The notes beneath the pieces were generated by a model that saw only the letters and a program-made list of their open reading frames with translations, searched no databases and was not told the origin of the DNA. A stretch of DNA of 64,000 nucleotides, from contig NZ_JAGGOJ010000011.1 in assembly GCF_018614575.1 (NCBI RefSeq), positions 727,919 to 791,918 on the forward strand. Reading direction: 5' to 3'. Positions 1 through 7,254 of this stretch are shown here, in pieces. Within the stretch, counting starts at the first letter, position 1, and each line of letters starts with the position of its first letter. Position numbers and translations under genes: made by a program. Origin of the DNA: Streptomyces sp. ISL-10. GTDB lineage: Bacteria; Actinomycetota; Actinomycetes; Streptomycetales; Streptomycetaceae.

Positions 1-378
1 GGAGAGGTCACGCTCGACCTGTCGACGACGCACACCACGTCCCGCACCGCCGCCGCGACGGCTCTGCGGCTCACGGTGTCGGTCGACCCTGTTGAGCTCA
101 ACGTCGCCGAGGTCACCGGTGAGGTCACCCTCGCCGAAGCCGCCTGCACAGCGCCCGACGCCCCGAAGGAGCCGGTAGACGAGCCGACGGCGGAACAGCC
201 GTCGAAGGCCCCGGCCAAGAACATCGCGGCGCAGTCCGGGCAGGAGCCCGACGAGAATCTGGCCGAGACCGGCGGCAGTTCCAGCACCCCGTACATCGCG
301 GGCGGCGCCGGACTGCTGCTGGCCGCCGGTGCCGCCGCGATGGTCCTCACCCGCCGCCGCTCGCGCTCCCAGGACTGA
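1..378 (+). CDS. C-terminal part of a sortase-anchored surface protein (5' end outside window)
   Basis: The reading frame is open from the first base, so the start lies upstream of the window. The visible 125 residues have a Pro/Glu/Ala-rich stretch, then the sorting signal LAETG, a hydrophobic segment (about 20 residues rich in Ala/Gly/Leu) and the basic tail TRRRSRSQD. This is the order of a cell-wall sorting signal; LAxTG is the motif used by the class E sortases of Streptomyces. The protein is therefore expected to be exported and linked to peptidoglycan. Its upstream domains cannot be seen, so no further function is assigned. A strong hairpin follows the stop codon. Confidence 0.85.
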   Translation, partial: GEVTLDLSTTHTTSRTAAATALRLTVSVDPVELNVAEVTGEVTLAEAACTAPDAPKEPVDEPTAEQPSKAPAKNIAAQSGQEPDENLAETGGSSSTPYIAGGAGLLLAAGAAAMVLTRRRSRSQD

Positions 379-390
379 GCCGCCCCGTAC

Positions 391-420
391 CGGACGGGCC
401 CTTGCCGGAGGGCCCGTCCG
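391..420 (+). terminator. Terminator hairpin after the surface-protein gene
   Basis: An 11-bp perfect inverted repeat (CGGACGGGCCC, 391-401, against GGGCCCGTCCG, 410-420) with an 8-nt loop begins 12 bases after the stop codon. There is no U-run, as is usual for Streptomyces terminators. Confidence 0.7.
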
Positions 421-447
421 CGTGCGCCCGGCGGAGCGGTGCCGAAA

Positions 448-628
448 GGAGGCCCCGGTCCGCCGCGTCCAGCCAGCCGCCTCGGTCCGCAGCGTTGCGT
501 AGGCCGGCCTCGGCGTCCGCAGCGTCCAGTCGGCCGACGCCGAGGGGAGGCCCCGGTCCGCCGCGTCCTGCAGGCCAACTCAGCCCGCGCGTCCCGCAGG
601 CCAACTCAGCCCGCGCGTCCCGCAGGCC
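448..628. repeat. Short intergenic repeats: 23-bp direct repeat and 26-bp tandem repeat
   Basis: A 23-bp sequence beginning GGAGGCCCCGGTCCGCCG occurs at 448-470 and again at 546-568. Directly after the second copy, a 26-bp unit beginning CAGGCCAACTCAGCCC is repeated in tandem at 571-596 and 597-622, with the first 6 bases of a third copy. The spacer between the surface-protein gene and the end of cobC (379-685) otherwise holds no credible gene; several frames are open only because of the high GC. Confidence 0.8.
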
Positions 629-685
629 GGCATCGGCCCCGGTCCAGCCGGGAGGCCCTCGGCCCACCGGTCCAGCGGGTCGGCG

Positions 686-1783
686 TCAGCCCACCATGAC
701 CAGGGCTTGGTCCAGGGCCTGAAGGAAACGATTCGTCGTCGCCCGGTCCCGTACCGCCAGCCGCAGCCAGCCCCCGTCGAGCCCCGGGAACGTGTCCCCG
801 CGCCGGACGGCGAAGCCCAGCCCCCGCAGCCGCTCCCGCACCTGCGACGCACGGCGGACCCGCACCAGCACGAACGGGCCCTCGGCGGCCTCCACCACCC
901 GTACCTCGTCGAACTCCGCCAGACCGGCCAGCAGATGCGCACGGTCCGCGGTGATCCGGCGTGCCGCGTCCTCGGCCTCCGCCAGCGCCGCACTGCCCAT
1001 GCACGCCTCCGCGGCCACCAGCGCGGGCGTGGACACCGGCCACAGCGGCTGCGCCCGCTCCAGCGCGGCGATCGTCTCCGGCTCGGCCAGCACATAGCCG
1101 ATCCGCAGCCCCGCAAGGCCCCACGTCTTGGTGAGGCTGCGCAGCACTACCAGACCGGGTATGTCGGTGCGCCCCGCGAGCGCCTCCGCCTCGCCGGGCA
1201 CCGCGTCCATGAACGCCTCGTCCACGACCAGCAGCCGCCCCGGACGCGCCAGTTCGGCGATCCGCGCGGCGGGATGCAGGACGGACGTCGGATTGGTCGG
1301 GTTGCCGATCACGACCAGGTCCGCCGACTGCGGCACCGCTCCCGGGTCCAGCCGGAAGCCGTCCTCCTCGCGCAGCAGCACCCGGCCCACCTCGTGGCCC
1401 GCGTCCCGCAGCGCCGCCTCCGGTTCCGTGAACTGCGGATGCACCACGACGGGCCTGCGCACCGGCAGTGCCCTCGCGAGCAGGACGAACGCCTCCGCCG
1501 CACCCGCCGTCAGCAGCACCCGCTCCACCGGCAGCCCGTGCCGTGCCGCGACGGCGGCGCGTGCCGCGCGCCCGTCCGGATACGCCGCGAGGGAGGCCAC
1601 GGACGCGGCGACGCGTTCCCGCAGCCATTGCGGAGGCGTGCCGGTGCGGACGTTGACCGCGAGGTCGACCAGATCAGCGCCGCCGTCGCGGACTTCGGCG
1701 TCCCCGTGGTGCCGCAGGTCGTGCGGCCCGCCGGAGGGCTCGGGGTGCTCGGGGTGGCCCCGGTCGTCAGTGCGCGTGAACAT
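686..1783 (-). CDS. cobC: CobC-type PLP-dependent aminotransferase-family enzyme (threonine-phosphate decarboxylase-like)
   Basis: A 365-residue fold-type I PLP enzyme of the histidinol-phosphate aminotransferase family. Visible landmarks are the NPTNPT loop (about 161-166), DEAF (188-191) and the PLP lysine in SLTKTWGLAGLRIGY (Lys219). In cobalamin synthesis such proteins supply the aminopropanol arm by decarboxylating threonine phosphate, or act in the same amidation step; the exact reaction is inferred from the family and from the neighbouring cob genes. The first 45 residues are His/Asp-rich and poorly conserved. The ATG at 1783 has no good ribosome site of its own; a GAGGAG lies further upstream and serves a GTG at 1817 that opens a separate short ORF overlapping this start. 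Confidence 0.85.
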   Translation of the reverse strand: MFTRTDDRGHPEHPEPSGGPHDLRHHGDAEVRDGGADLVDLAVNVRTGTPPQWLRERVAASVASLAAYPDGRAARAAVAARHGLPVERVLLTAGAAEAFVLLARALPVRRPVVVHPQFTEPEAALRDAGHEVGRVLLREEDGFRLDPGAVPQSADLVVIGNPTNPTSVLHPAARIAELARPGRLLVVDEAFMDAVPGEAEALAGRTDIPGLVVLRSLTKTWGLAGLRIGYVLAEPETIAALERAQPLWPVSTPALVAAEACMGSAALAEAEDAARRITADRAHLLAGLAEFDEVRVVEAAEGPFVLVRVRRASQVRERLRGLGFAVRRGDTFPGLDGGWLRLAVRDRATTNRFLQALDQALVMVG

Positions 1784-1817
1784 GGCCGCCGCGCAGCGGT
1801 ACGGGAAGACTGATCAC
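1767..1817 (-). CDS. Possible 16-residue His-rich leader ORF overlapping the cobC start
   Basis: GTG at 1817 sits 6 nt behind a GAGGAG ribosome site and opens the frame MISLPVPLRGGHVHAH, which stops 14 nt inside cobC in another frame. The cobC ATG (1783) lies within this short ORF and lacks its own ribosome site, so cobC could be translated by re-initiation. The end of the peptide is His-rich. Alternatives are chance, or an old frameshift that separated the real cobC start from its gene. Comparison with homologous loci would decide. Confidence 0.4.
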   Translation of the reverse strand: MISLPVPLRGGHVHAH

Positions 1818-1863
1818 AGGGGTCTCCTCGATGTGTGGGGGGTTGAAGAACGCACGACGGTCA

Positions 1864-2304
1864 TCATGTCCCCTGCCGCCGGATACCGGCAGATGTCGGA
1901 GACGTACGCCGCGGTCGGCGCACGATGGCGCACGTCACACCCGCGGGCCGTCCCACCGGACACGACCGGCGCTTGGGCACCAGGAGTTCGCCGCCGCCCG
2001 CCAGGGCCGCCGCCTCGGCGACCGACGGCGTCCCCACCGCGGCCAGCGCCGCCGCGGACGGTCCGCGGACCGGGACCTCGGCGAGTCGCGCGGCGGAGTA
2101 CGTCACCAGGGGAACGCCCAGCCGTCCGGCCGCGCCCACGATCCCCGGTTCGCCGGCCTTGACGTCGAGCGTGGCGACCTCGACCACGTCGGCCGCCGCC
2201 AGGCCCGCCCCGCGCAGCGCCGCGAGGACGAGTTCCACCACCTCGTCCACCGGGACACCGCGGGACGCACCCAGGCCGACGACGAGAGAGGTCGAACGTG
2301 TCAT
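1864..2304 (-). CDS. cobE: CobE / CbiG C-terminal domain protein
   Basis: A 146-residue protein beginning MTRSTSLVVGLGASRGVP, the conserved opening of the CobE/GbiG C-terminal domain family, with the VKAGEPGI segment typical of the family. These proteins take part in the middle of the corrin pathway (in CbiG the family accompanies ring contraction and acetaldehyde loss); CobE has no settled catalytic role. Here the domain stands alone without the CbiG N-terminal half. ATG 2304 is chosen because GAGGAG lies 7 nt upstream; a longer frame to 2355 has no ribosome site. It lies 80 bp upstream of cobC on the same strand and is divergent from the ZIP transporter. Confidence 0.8.
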   Translation of the reverse strand: MTRSTSLVVGLGASRGVPVDEVVELVLAALRGAGLAAADVVEVATLDVKAGEPGIVGAAGRLGVPLVTYSAARLAEVPVRGPSAAALAAVGTPSVAEAAALAGGGELLVPKRRSCPVGRPAGVTCAIVRRPRRTSPTSAGIRRQGT

Positions 2305-2392
2305 GGAGCACTCCTCGAAGGTCGGGGCGACCGGGTCAATCCGGCGCGGCAGCAATGTGCACGGGGGCGGGTCGATGGGCTAGCAAGGGCGC

Positions 2393-3112
2393 ATGGCGGT
2401 GTTCGTCGCGCTCGGCGCGTTTCTCATGACGCTGTTCGGCGGCTGGATGGCGCACCGCGTCACCGACCGCAGACACCTCGTGCTGGGCCTCGCGGGCGGC
2501 CTCATGCTCGGTGTGGTCGGACTCGACCTTCTGCCCGAGTCGTCCGAGGCGGCGGGCCGGCCGGTGTTCGGCGTACCGCAGGCGCTGCTGCTGTTCGCCG
2601 GCGGCTTCCTCACGGCCCACTGCGTGGAACGGCTGCTGGCCGTACGGCAGGCCGCGCACGGCGGGGAACGCCGCGTACCGCAGGTGGGCCTGACGGCCGC
2701 CGCGGCGATGGTGACCCACAGCCTCATGGACGGCATCGCGCTCGGCGCCGCCTTCCAGGTCGGCGGCGGCATGGGCGCCACCGTCGCACTCGCCGTCATC
2801 ACCCACGACTTCGCCGACGGCTTCAACACGTACACGCTCACCAGCCTGTACGGGAACACCCGCCGCAAGGCGGTCGTCATGCTCGTCGCCGACGCGCTCG
2901 CGCCGGTGATCGGCGCGGCGACCACCTTGCTGTTCACTCTTCCTGAGGAACTTCTCGGCAGCTACCTCGGATTCTTCGGCGGCGCGCTGCTCTACCTCGC
3001 GGCCGCCGAGATCCTGCCCGAGGCGCACCACGAACACCCCGCCCGCTCCACGCTGTTGTGCACGATCGGCGGCGTCGGCTTCATCTGGCTGGTGGTCGGC
3101 CTCGCCGAGTGA
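2393..3112 (+). CDS. ZIP-family divalent metal transporter
   Basis: A 239-residue integral membrane protein with about seven to eight hydrophobic segments. Metal-site motifs of the ZIP family are visible in the two central helices: HSLMDGIALG (around residues 104-113) and HDFADGFNTYT (around 139-149), plus a His/Glu-rich LPEAHHEHP near the end. ZIP proteins move zinc, iron or other divalent ions into the cytosol. Position inside a cobalamin gene block makes cobalt a reasonable but unproven substrate. It is transcribed against the cob genes: divergent from cobE and convergent with cobB, only 11 bp from its stop. Confidence 0.85.
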   Translation: MAVFVALGAFLMTLFGGWMAHRVTDRRHLVLGLAGGLMLGVVGLDLLPESSEAAGRPVFGVPQALLLFAGGFLTAHCVERLLAVRQAAHGGERRVPQVGLTAAAAMVTHSLMDGIALGAAFQVGGGMGATVALAVITHDFADGFNTYTLTSLYGNTRRKAVVMLVADALAPVIGAATTLLFTLPEELLGSYLGFFGGALLYLAAAEILPEAHHEHPARSTLLCTIGGVGFIWLVVGLAE

Positions 3113-3123
3113 ACCCTCCCGCG

Positions 3124-4539
3124 TCATTCCCGGCACGCCTCGGCGAACCGGGCGGCGACCTCGGGCCGCGATGCCCAGTGCGTGTGCAGATAGCTGGCAT
3201 GCACGCCCTGTTGCACAAAGCCCTCGACCCGGCGCTCCGGACGGACCATGCCCCACGCGGGCGTCGGCCCGGCCCCGGGCTCCAGCACCGTGCGGTGGAA
3301 CTCGTGGCCGCGCAGGCGCGTGCCGGCCGCGGCCAGGGGGCTGTCTCCCACGGCGACGGCCTCCCGGTAGCCGAGGGTGAGCCGGCCCGTCATGCGCGCA
3401 TCCGCGTCCAGCACCCCGCACATCGGCTTTCCGTCCAGGGAACGGGCGAGGTACAGCAGCCCGGCGCACTCGGCCGCGACCGGCGCACCGGACCGCGCCA
3501 GCTCGGCGACGGCCTTGCGCAGTGGTTCGTTCGCCGAGAGCTCGGGCGCGTACACCTCGGGAAAGCCGCCGCCGATGACGAGACCGCGGGTGCCGTCGGG
3601 CAGTTGTTCGTCCCGGAGCGGGTCGAAGGTGACGACCTCCGCCCCGGCGGCCCTCAGCAGCTCGACATGCTCGGCATACGAGAACGTGAACGCGGCGCCC
3701 CCTGCCACCGCCACGACCGGTGTCGGGCGGTCGTTCGGCGGGACTGCGGGCACCCCCCGGGCGGAGCTCCGGGGGAGGGTGGGCACATCCCGACCACCGG
3801 CGGTCGGCGGCCCCACGACCGCCGGGTCCCATGCCTCCGCGTGCAGGGCAGGAGCGCTCCGGGCGAGGGCCAGCAACGCGTCCAGGTCGCACCCGGCCCG
3901 CACCCGCTCCGCCATCGCGGCGACCGCGTCAAGAGCCTCTGTCTGCCGCTCGGCGACCGGCACCAGCCCCAGATGCCGCGACGGCGTCGCCATGACGTCC
4001 GCACGCCGCAGAACGCCCATCACCGGCACGCCCGACTCCTCCAGCGCCTCGCGCAGCAGACGCTCGTGCCGGTCGGTGGCGACCTTGTTCAGGATCACCC
4101 CGCCGATTCGCACTCCGGGATCCCACGACGCGAAACCGTGCACCAGCGCCGCCACCGACCTCGACTGCGAGGACGCGTCCACCACCAGCACCACCGGCGC
4201 CCGCAGCAGCTTCGCGACCTGTGCCGTCGAGGCCAGTTCGCCCTGGCCCGCGGCGCCGTCGTACAGACCCATCACGCCCTCGACCAGCGCCAGTTCGCAG
4301 CCGCGCGCGCCATGTGCGAAGAGCGGCGCGATCAGCTCCGTACCGCACAGGTACGCGTCGAGATTACGCCCCGGGCGTCCGGTGGCCAGTGCGTGGTAGC
4401 CGGGGTCGATGTAGTCGGGACCGACCTTGTGCGGTGAGACCGCGAGGCCACGGCCGGCGAACGCGGCCATCAGCCCCGTCGCCACCGTGGTCTTGCCCGC
4501 GCCGGAGGACGGCGCGGCGATGACGAGACGTGCTACCAC
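3124..4539 (-). CDS. cobB: Cobyrinate / hydrogenobyrinate a,c-diamide synthase
   Basis: A 471-residue CobB/CbiA amidotransferase: ATP- and glutamine-dependent amidation of the a and c side chains of the corrin ring. The N-terminal synthetase domain has the P-loop SSGAGKTTVATG (11-22); the C-terminal class I glutaminase domain has the nucleophile in AAECAGLLYL (Cys358) and the late His in GHEFHRT. GTG 4539 overlaps the stop of cobO (GTGGTAG), so the two are translationally coupled. Residues 253-263 (PTLPRSSARGV) are encoded by a G/C palindrome (3751-3781) inserted in the linker between the two domains. Confidence 0.93.
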   Translation of the reverse strand: MVARLVIAAPSSGAGKTTVATGLMAAFAGRGLAVSPHKVGPDYIDPGYHALATGRPGRNLDAYLCGTELIAPLFAHGARGCELALVEGVMGLYDGAAGQGELASTAQVAKLLRAPVVLVVDASSQSRSVAALVHGFASWDPGVRIGGVILNKVATDRHERLLREALEESGVPVMGVLRRADVMATPSRHLGLVPVAERQTEALDAVAAMAERVRAGCDLDALLALARSAPALHAEAWDPAVVGPPTAGGRDVPTLPRSSARGVPAVPPNDRPTPVVAVAGGAAFTFSYAEHVELLRAAGAEVVTFDPLRDEQLPDGTRGLVIGGGFPEVYAPELSANEPLRKAVAELARSGAPVAAECAGLLYLARSLDGKPMCGVLDADARMTGRLTLGYREAVAVGDSPLAAAGTRLRGHEFHRTVLEPGAGPTPAWGMVRPERRVEGFVQQGVHASYLHTHWASRPEVAARFAEACRE

Positions 4540-5141
4540 TCGATGCCCCGCTGGCCCTTCTGGCCGACGTCCATGGGGTGCTTGACCTTCGACATGTCGG
4601 TCACCAGGTCGGCGAAGTCGATCAGTTTCTGCGGGGCGTTGCGACCGGTGATCACCACATGCTGGGTGCCGGGCCGCGTGCGCAGCACCTCGACGACCTC
4701 GTCGGTGTCGATCCATCCCCAGTGCATCGGATAGGCGAACTCGTCGAGCACGTAGAGCTTGTACGTCTCGGCGGCCAGGTCCCGCTTGACCTGCTCCCAG
4801 CCCTCGCGCGCCTTGTCCTCGTTCGACAGCTCGCCCTCGGCCGTGGGGCGCTGGATCCACGACCAGCCCTCGCCCATCTTGTGCCAGGCGACCGTGCCGC
4901 CCTCGCCGCTCGCGCCGAGCACCCTGAGCGCGTTCTCCTCGCCGACCTTCCATTTGGCCGACTTCACGAACTGGAAGACCCCGACCGGCCACCCCTGGTT
5001 CCAGGCCCGCAGCGCGAGCCCGAACGCGGCGGTCGACTTGCCCTTGCCGATGCCGGTGTGCACGAACACGAGCGGACGGTTGCGGCGCTGGCGGGTGGTG
5101 AGTCCGTCGTCCGGTACGACGGACGGCTGTCCCTGCGGCAT
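4533..5141 (-). CDS. cobO: Cob(I)yrinic acid a,c-diamide adenosyltransferase
   Basis: A 202-residue CobO/BtuR (CobA-type) adenosyltransferase that transfers the 5'-deoxyadenosyl group from ATP to cobalt(I) corrinoids. It has the characteristic P-loop HTGIGKGKSTAAFG (about residues 28-41), the family block VGVFQFVKSAKW, and the LDEFAYPMHWG and VITGRNAP motifs. ATG 5141 shares its A with the stop of the upstream chelatase gene (TGATG). A TTG one codon earlier is also possible. Its stop overlaps the start of cobB. Confidence 0.93.
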   Translation of the reverse strand: MPQGQPSVVPDDGLTTRQRRNRPLVFVHTGIGKGKSTAAFGLALRAWNQGWPVGVFQFVKSAKWKVGEENALRVLGASGEGGTVAWHKMGEGWSWIQRPTAEGELSNEDKAREGWEQVKRDLAAETYKLYVLDEFAYPMHWGWIDTDEVVEVLRTRPGTQHVVITGRNAPQKLIDFADLVTDMSKVKHPMDVGQKGQRGIEW

Positions 5142-7192
5142 CAAGCGGCCCTTCTGCTGTTTGCGGATACGGTGCGAACGTCCTTGACGAGACCGGCGAT
5201 CGAGTCGGCGCGCAGCTCGTCGAGCGTGACGGCGGCGCCGCCGAGTTCGCCGGCGAGGGTGCCGGCCAGACCGAGCCGTACATAGCCGGACTCGCAGTCC
5301 ACGACGACCGATGCCGTCCCCTCGGCGGCGTGCAGCCGCGCAGCCCGCATGGCGAGCGCGAACGCGTCACCCGCACCCCGTGCCGTGGCGCGGCCGTCCG
5401 TCACCACGACGAGCAGCGGGCGGCGCGAGGGGTCCCGCAGGCGCTCGACGCGCAGCACCTCCCGCGCCTTCAGCAGGCCCGCCGCCAGGGGCGTACGGCC
5501 GCCCGTGGGAAGCGACTCCAGCCGGGCCGCGGCCGCGTCCACCGACGACGTCGGCGGCAGCACCAGCTCCGCGTCCTTCCCGCGGAACGTGATCAGCCCG
5601 ACCTTGTCACGCCGCTGGTAGGCGTCCAGCAGCAGCGACAGGACCGCGCCCTTGACCGCGCTCATCCGCTGCCGTGCCGCCATGGATCCCGAGGCGTCCA
5701 CCGCGAACAGCACGAGGTTGCCCTCGCGCCCCTCGCGGGTCGCCTGCCGCAGATCGTCCCGGCGCAGCACCAGCCCGGGGCCGCTGCGCCCACGGGCCCG
5801 CTGGTGGGGCGCCGCGGCCTGCACGGTGGCCGCCAGGTGCAGTTTGCCGAGCGCGCCCCGCGGCCGCCGGGCACCCGTCGTCCGCCCGTGCTCGGTACGC
5901 GCCCGGGACCTGCGGCCCGAGGCGCCCTCGCCGAGACCGGGCACGCTCAGCACCTTCGCGCGGAACGGCTCCGAGGCCCGTACGGGCTGCTGCTCACCGC
6001 TCCCGGCCCCGGGGGCCGGCGTGGGTTGCGGGGCCTCCTCGGAAGGCTCGGAGGGCTCGGCGGACTCGGGTGACGCGTCAGGGCCCTGGCCCTGCGGAGG
6101 CACCCCGCCCCCGCCGCCGGGCCCGCCGCCGTCAGGACCGTCGCCGTCGGGTCCGGGATCCGGGTCCGGGTCGGGCTCGTCCTCGCCGAATTCCTCCAGC
6201 GTCCGGTCGAGCTTGTCCTCGTCCAGGCCGGGGGCGTCGAAGGGATTGCGCCGCCTGCGGTGCGGCAGGGCGAGCAGCGCGGCCTGCCGTACGTCGTCGG
6301 CGGTGACCTCTCGCCGGCCGGCCCACGCGGCCAGCGCCGTCGCCGTACGCGCCATCACGATGTCCGCGCGCATGCCGTCCACCTCGAAGGCCGCGCAGGT
6401 CGCCGCGATCTGACGCAGCACGCCGTCACCGAGGACCACGCCCGGCAGCAGCTCCCGTGCCGCCACGATCCGGTCCCGCAGCGCCGCCTCCTCGTCCGCC
6501 CAGCGCGCCGCGAAGCCCGCCGGGTCCTCGTCGTACGCCAGCCGGCGCCGTACGACCTCCACCCGCCGGTCGGGGTCCCGGGAGGCGGCGACCTCCACCG
6601 TCAGGCCGAAGCGGTCCAGCAACTGCGGCCGCAACTCGCCCTCTTCGGGGTTCATGGTCCCGACGAGCAGGAAGCGCGCGTCATGCCGTACGGAGACGCC
6701 TTCGCGCTCCACGTAGGAGGCGCCCATGGCCGCGGCGTCCAGCAGCAGGTCGATCAGGTGATCGTGGAGCAGGTTGACCTCGTCGACGTACAGGATTCCG
6801 CGGTGCGCGTCCGCCAGAAGCCCGGGCTCGAAGGCCTTCACCCCGTCCGCGAGCGCCCGCTCGATGTCGAGCGCCCCGACGAGCCGGTCCTCGGAGGCGC
6901 CGACGGGCAGTTCGACCATGCGCGTGGGCCGGTGCTGCGCCGGGCTGTTGCTGTGCGGTCCGTCCGGGCACCGGGGATCGGGCGCGGCCGGATCGCAGGC
7001 GAAGCGGCACCCCGCCACCACCGGGACGGCCGGCAGCAGGTCGGCCAGCGCGCGTACCGCGGTGGACTTGGCCGTGCCCTTCTCGCCGCGGACCAGGACA
7101 CCGCCCACCGCCGGGCTGACCGCGTTGAGCAGCAGCGCCAGCCGCAGGTCGTCCATGCCGACGACCGCGGTGAACGGATAACGGGTGCTCAT
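5141..7192 (-). CDS. Fused AAA+/VWA magnesium or cobalt chelatase (ChlI-ChlD type)
   Basis: A 683-residue fusion of the two motor subunits of a class I metal chelatase. The N-terminal AAA+ module has Walker A GEKGTAKST (36-44), Walker B ILYVDEVNLL and the GTMNPEEGELRPQLLDRFGL sensor block. A low-complexity Asp/Pro/Gly/Glu linker joins it to a C-terminal VWA domain whose MIDAS motif is DASGS (499-503). With CobN such proteins insert cobalt into hydrogenobyrinate diamide, replacing separate CobS and CobT; no cobN is in this window. ATG 7192 has GGAG 5 nt upstream. It lies 62 bp after cobQ and overlaps cobO. Confidence 0.88.
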   Translation of the reverse strand: MSTRYPFTAVVGMDDLRLALLLNAVSPAVGGVLVRGEKGTAKSTAVRALADLLPAVPVVAGCRFACDPAAPDPRCPDGPHSNSPAQHRPTRMVELPVGASEDRLVGALDIERALADGVKAFEPGLLADAHRGILYVDEVNLLHDHLIDLLLDAAAMGASYVEREGVSVRHDARFLLVGTMNPEEGELRPQLLDRFGLTVEVAASRDPDRRVEVVRRRLAYDEDPAGFAARWADEEAALRDRIVAARELLPGVVLGDGVLRQIAATCAAFEVDGMRADIVMARTATALAAWAGRREVTADDVRQAALLALPHRRRRNPFDAPGLDEDKLDRTLEEFGEDEPDPDPDPGPDGDGPDGGGPGGGGGVPPQGQGPDASPESAEPSEPSEEAPQPTPAPGAGSGEQQPVRASEPFRAKVLSVPGLGEGASGRRSRARTEHGRTTGARRPRGALGKLHLAATVQAAAPHQRARGRSGPGLVLRRDDLRQATREGREGNLVLFAVDASGSMAARQRMSAVKGAVLSLLLDAYQRRDKVGLITFRGKDAELVLPPTSSVDAAAARLESLPTGGRTPLAAGLLKAREVLRVERLRDPSRRPLLVVVTDGRATARGAGDAFALAMRAARLHAAEGTASVVVDCESGYVRLGLAGTLAGELGGAAVTLDELRADSIAGLVKDVRTVSANSRRAA

Positions 7193-7254
7193 GCTCACTC
7201 CTTGACGTGACGGGATGTCACCAGGGGACGGGACCGGTGGGGCCTGCGGGGCGC

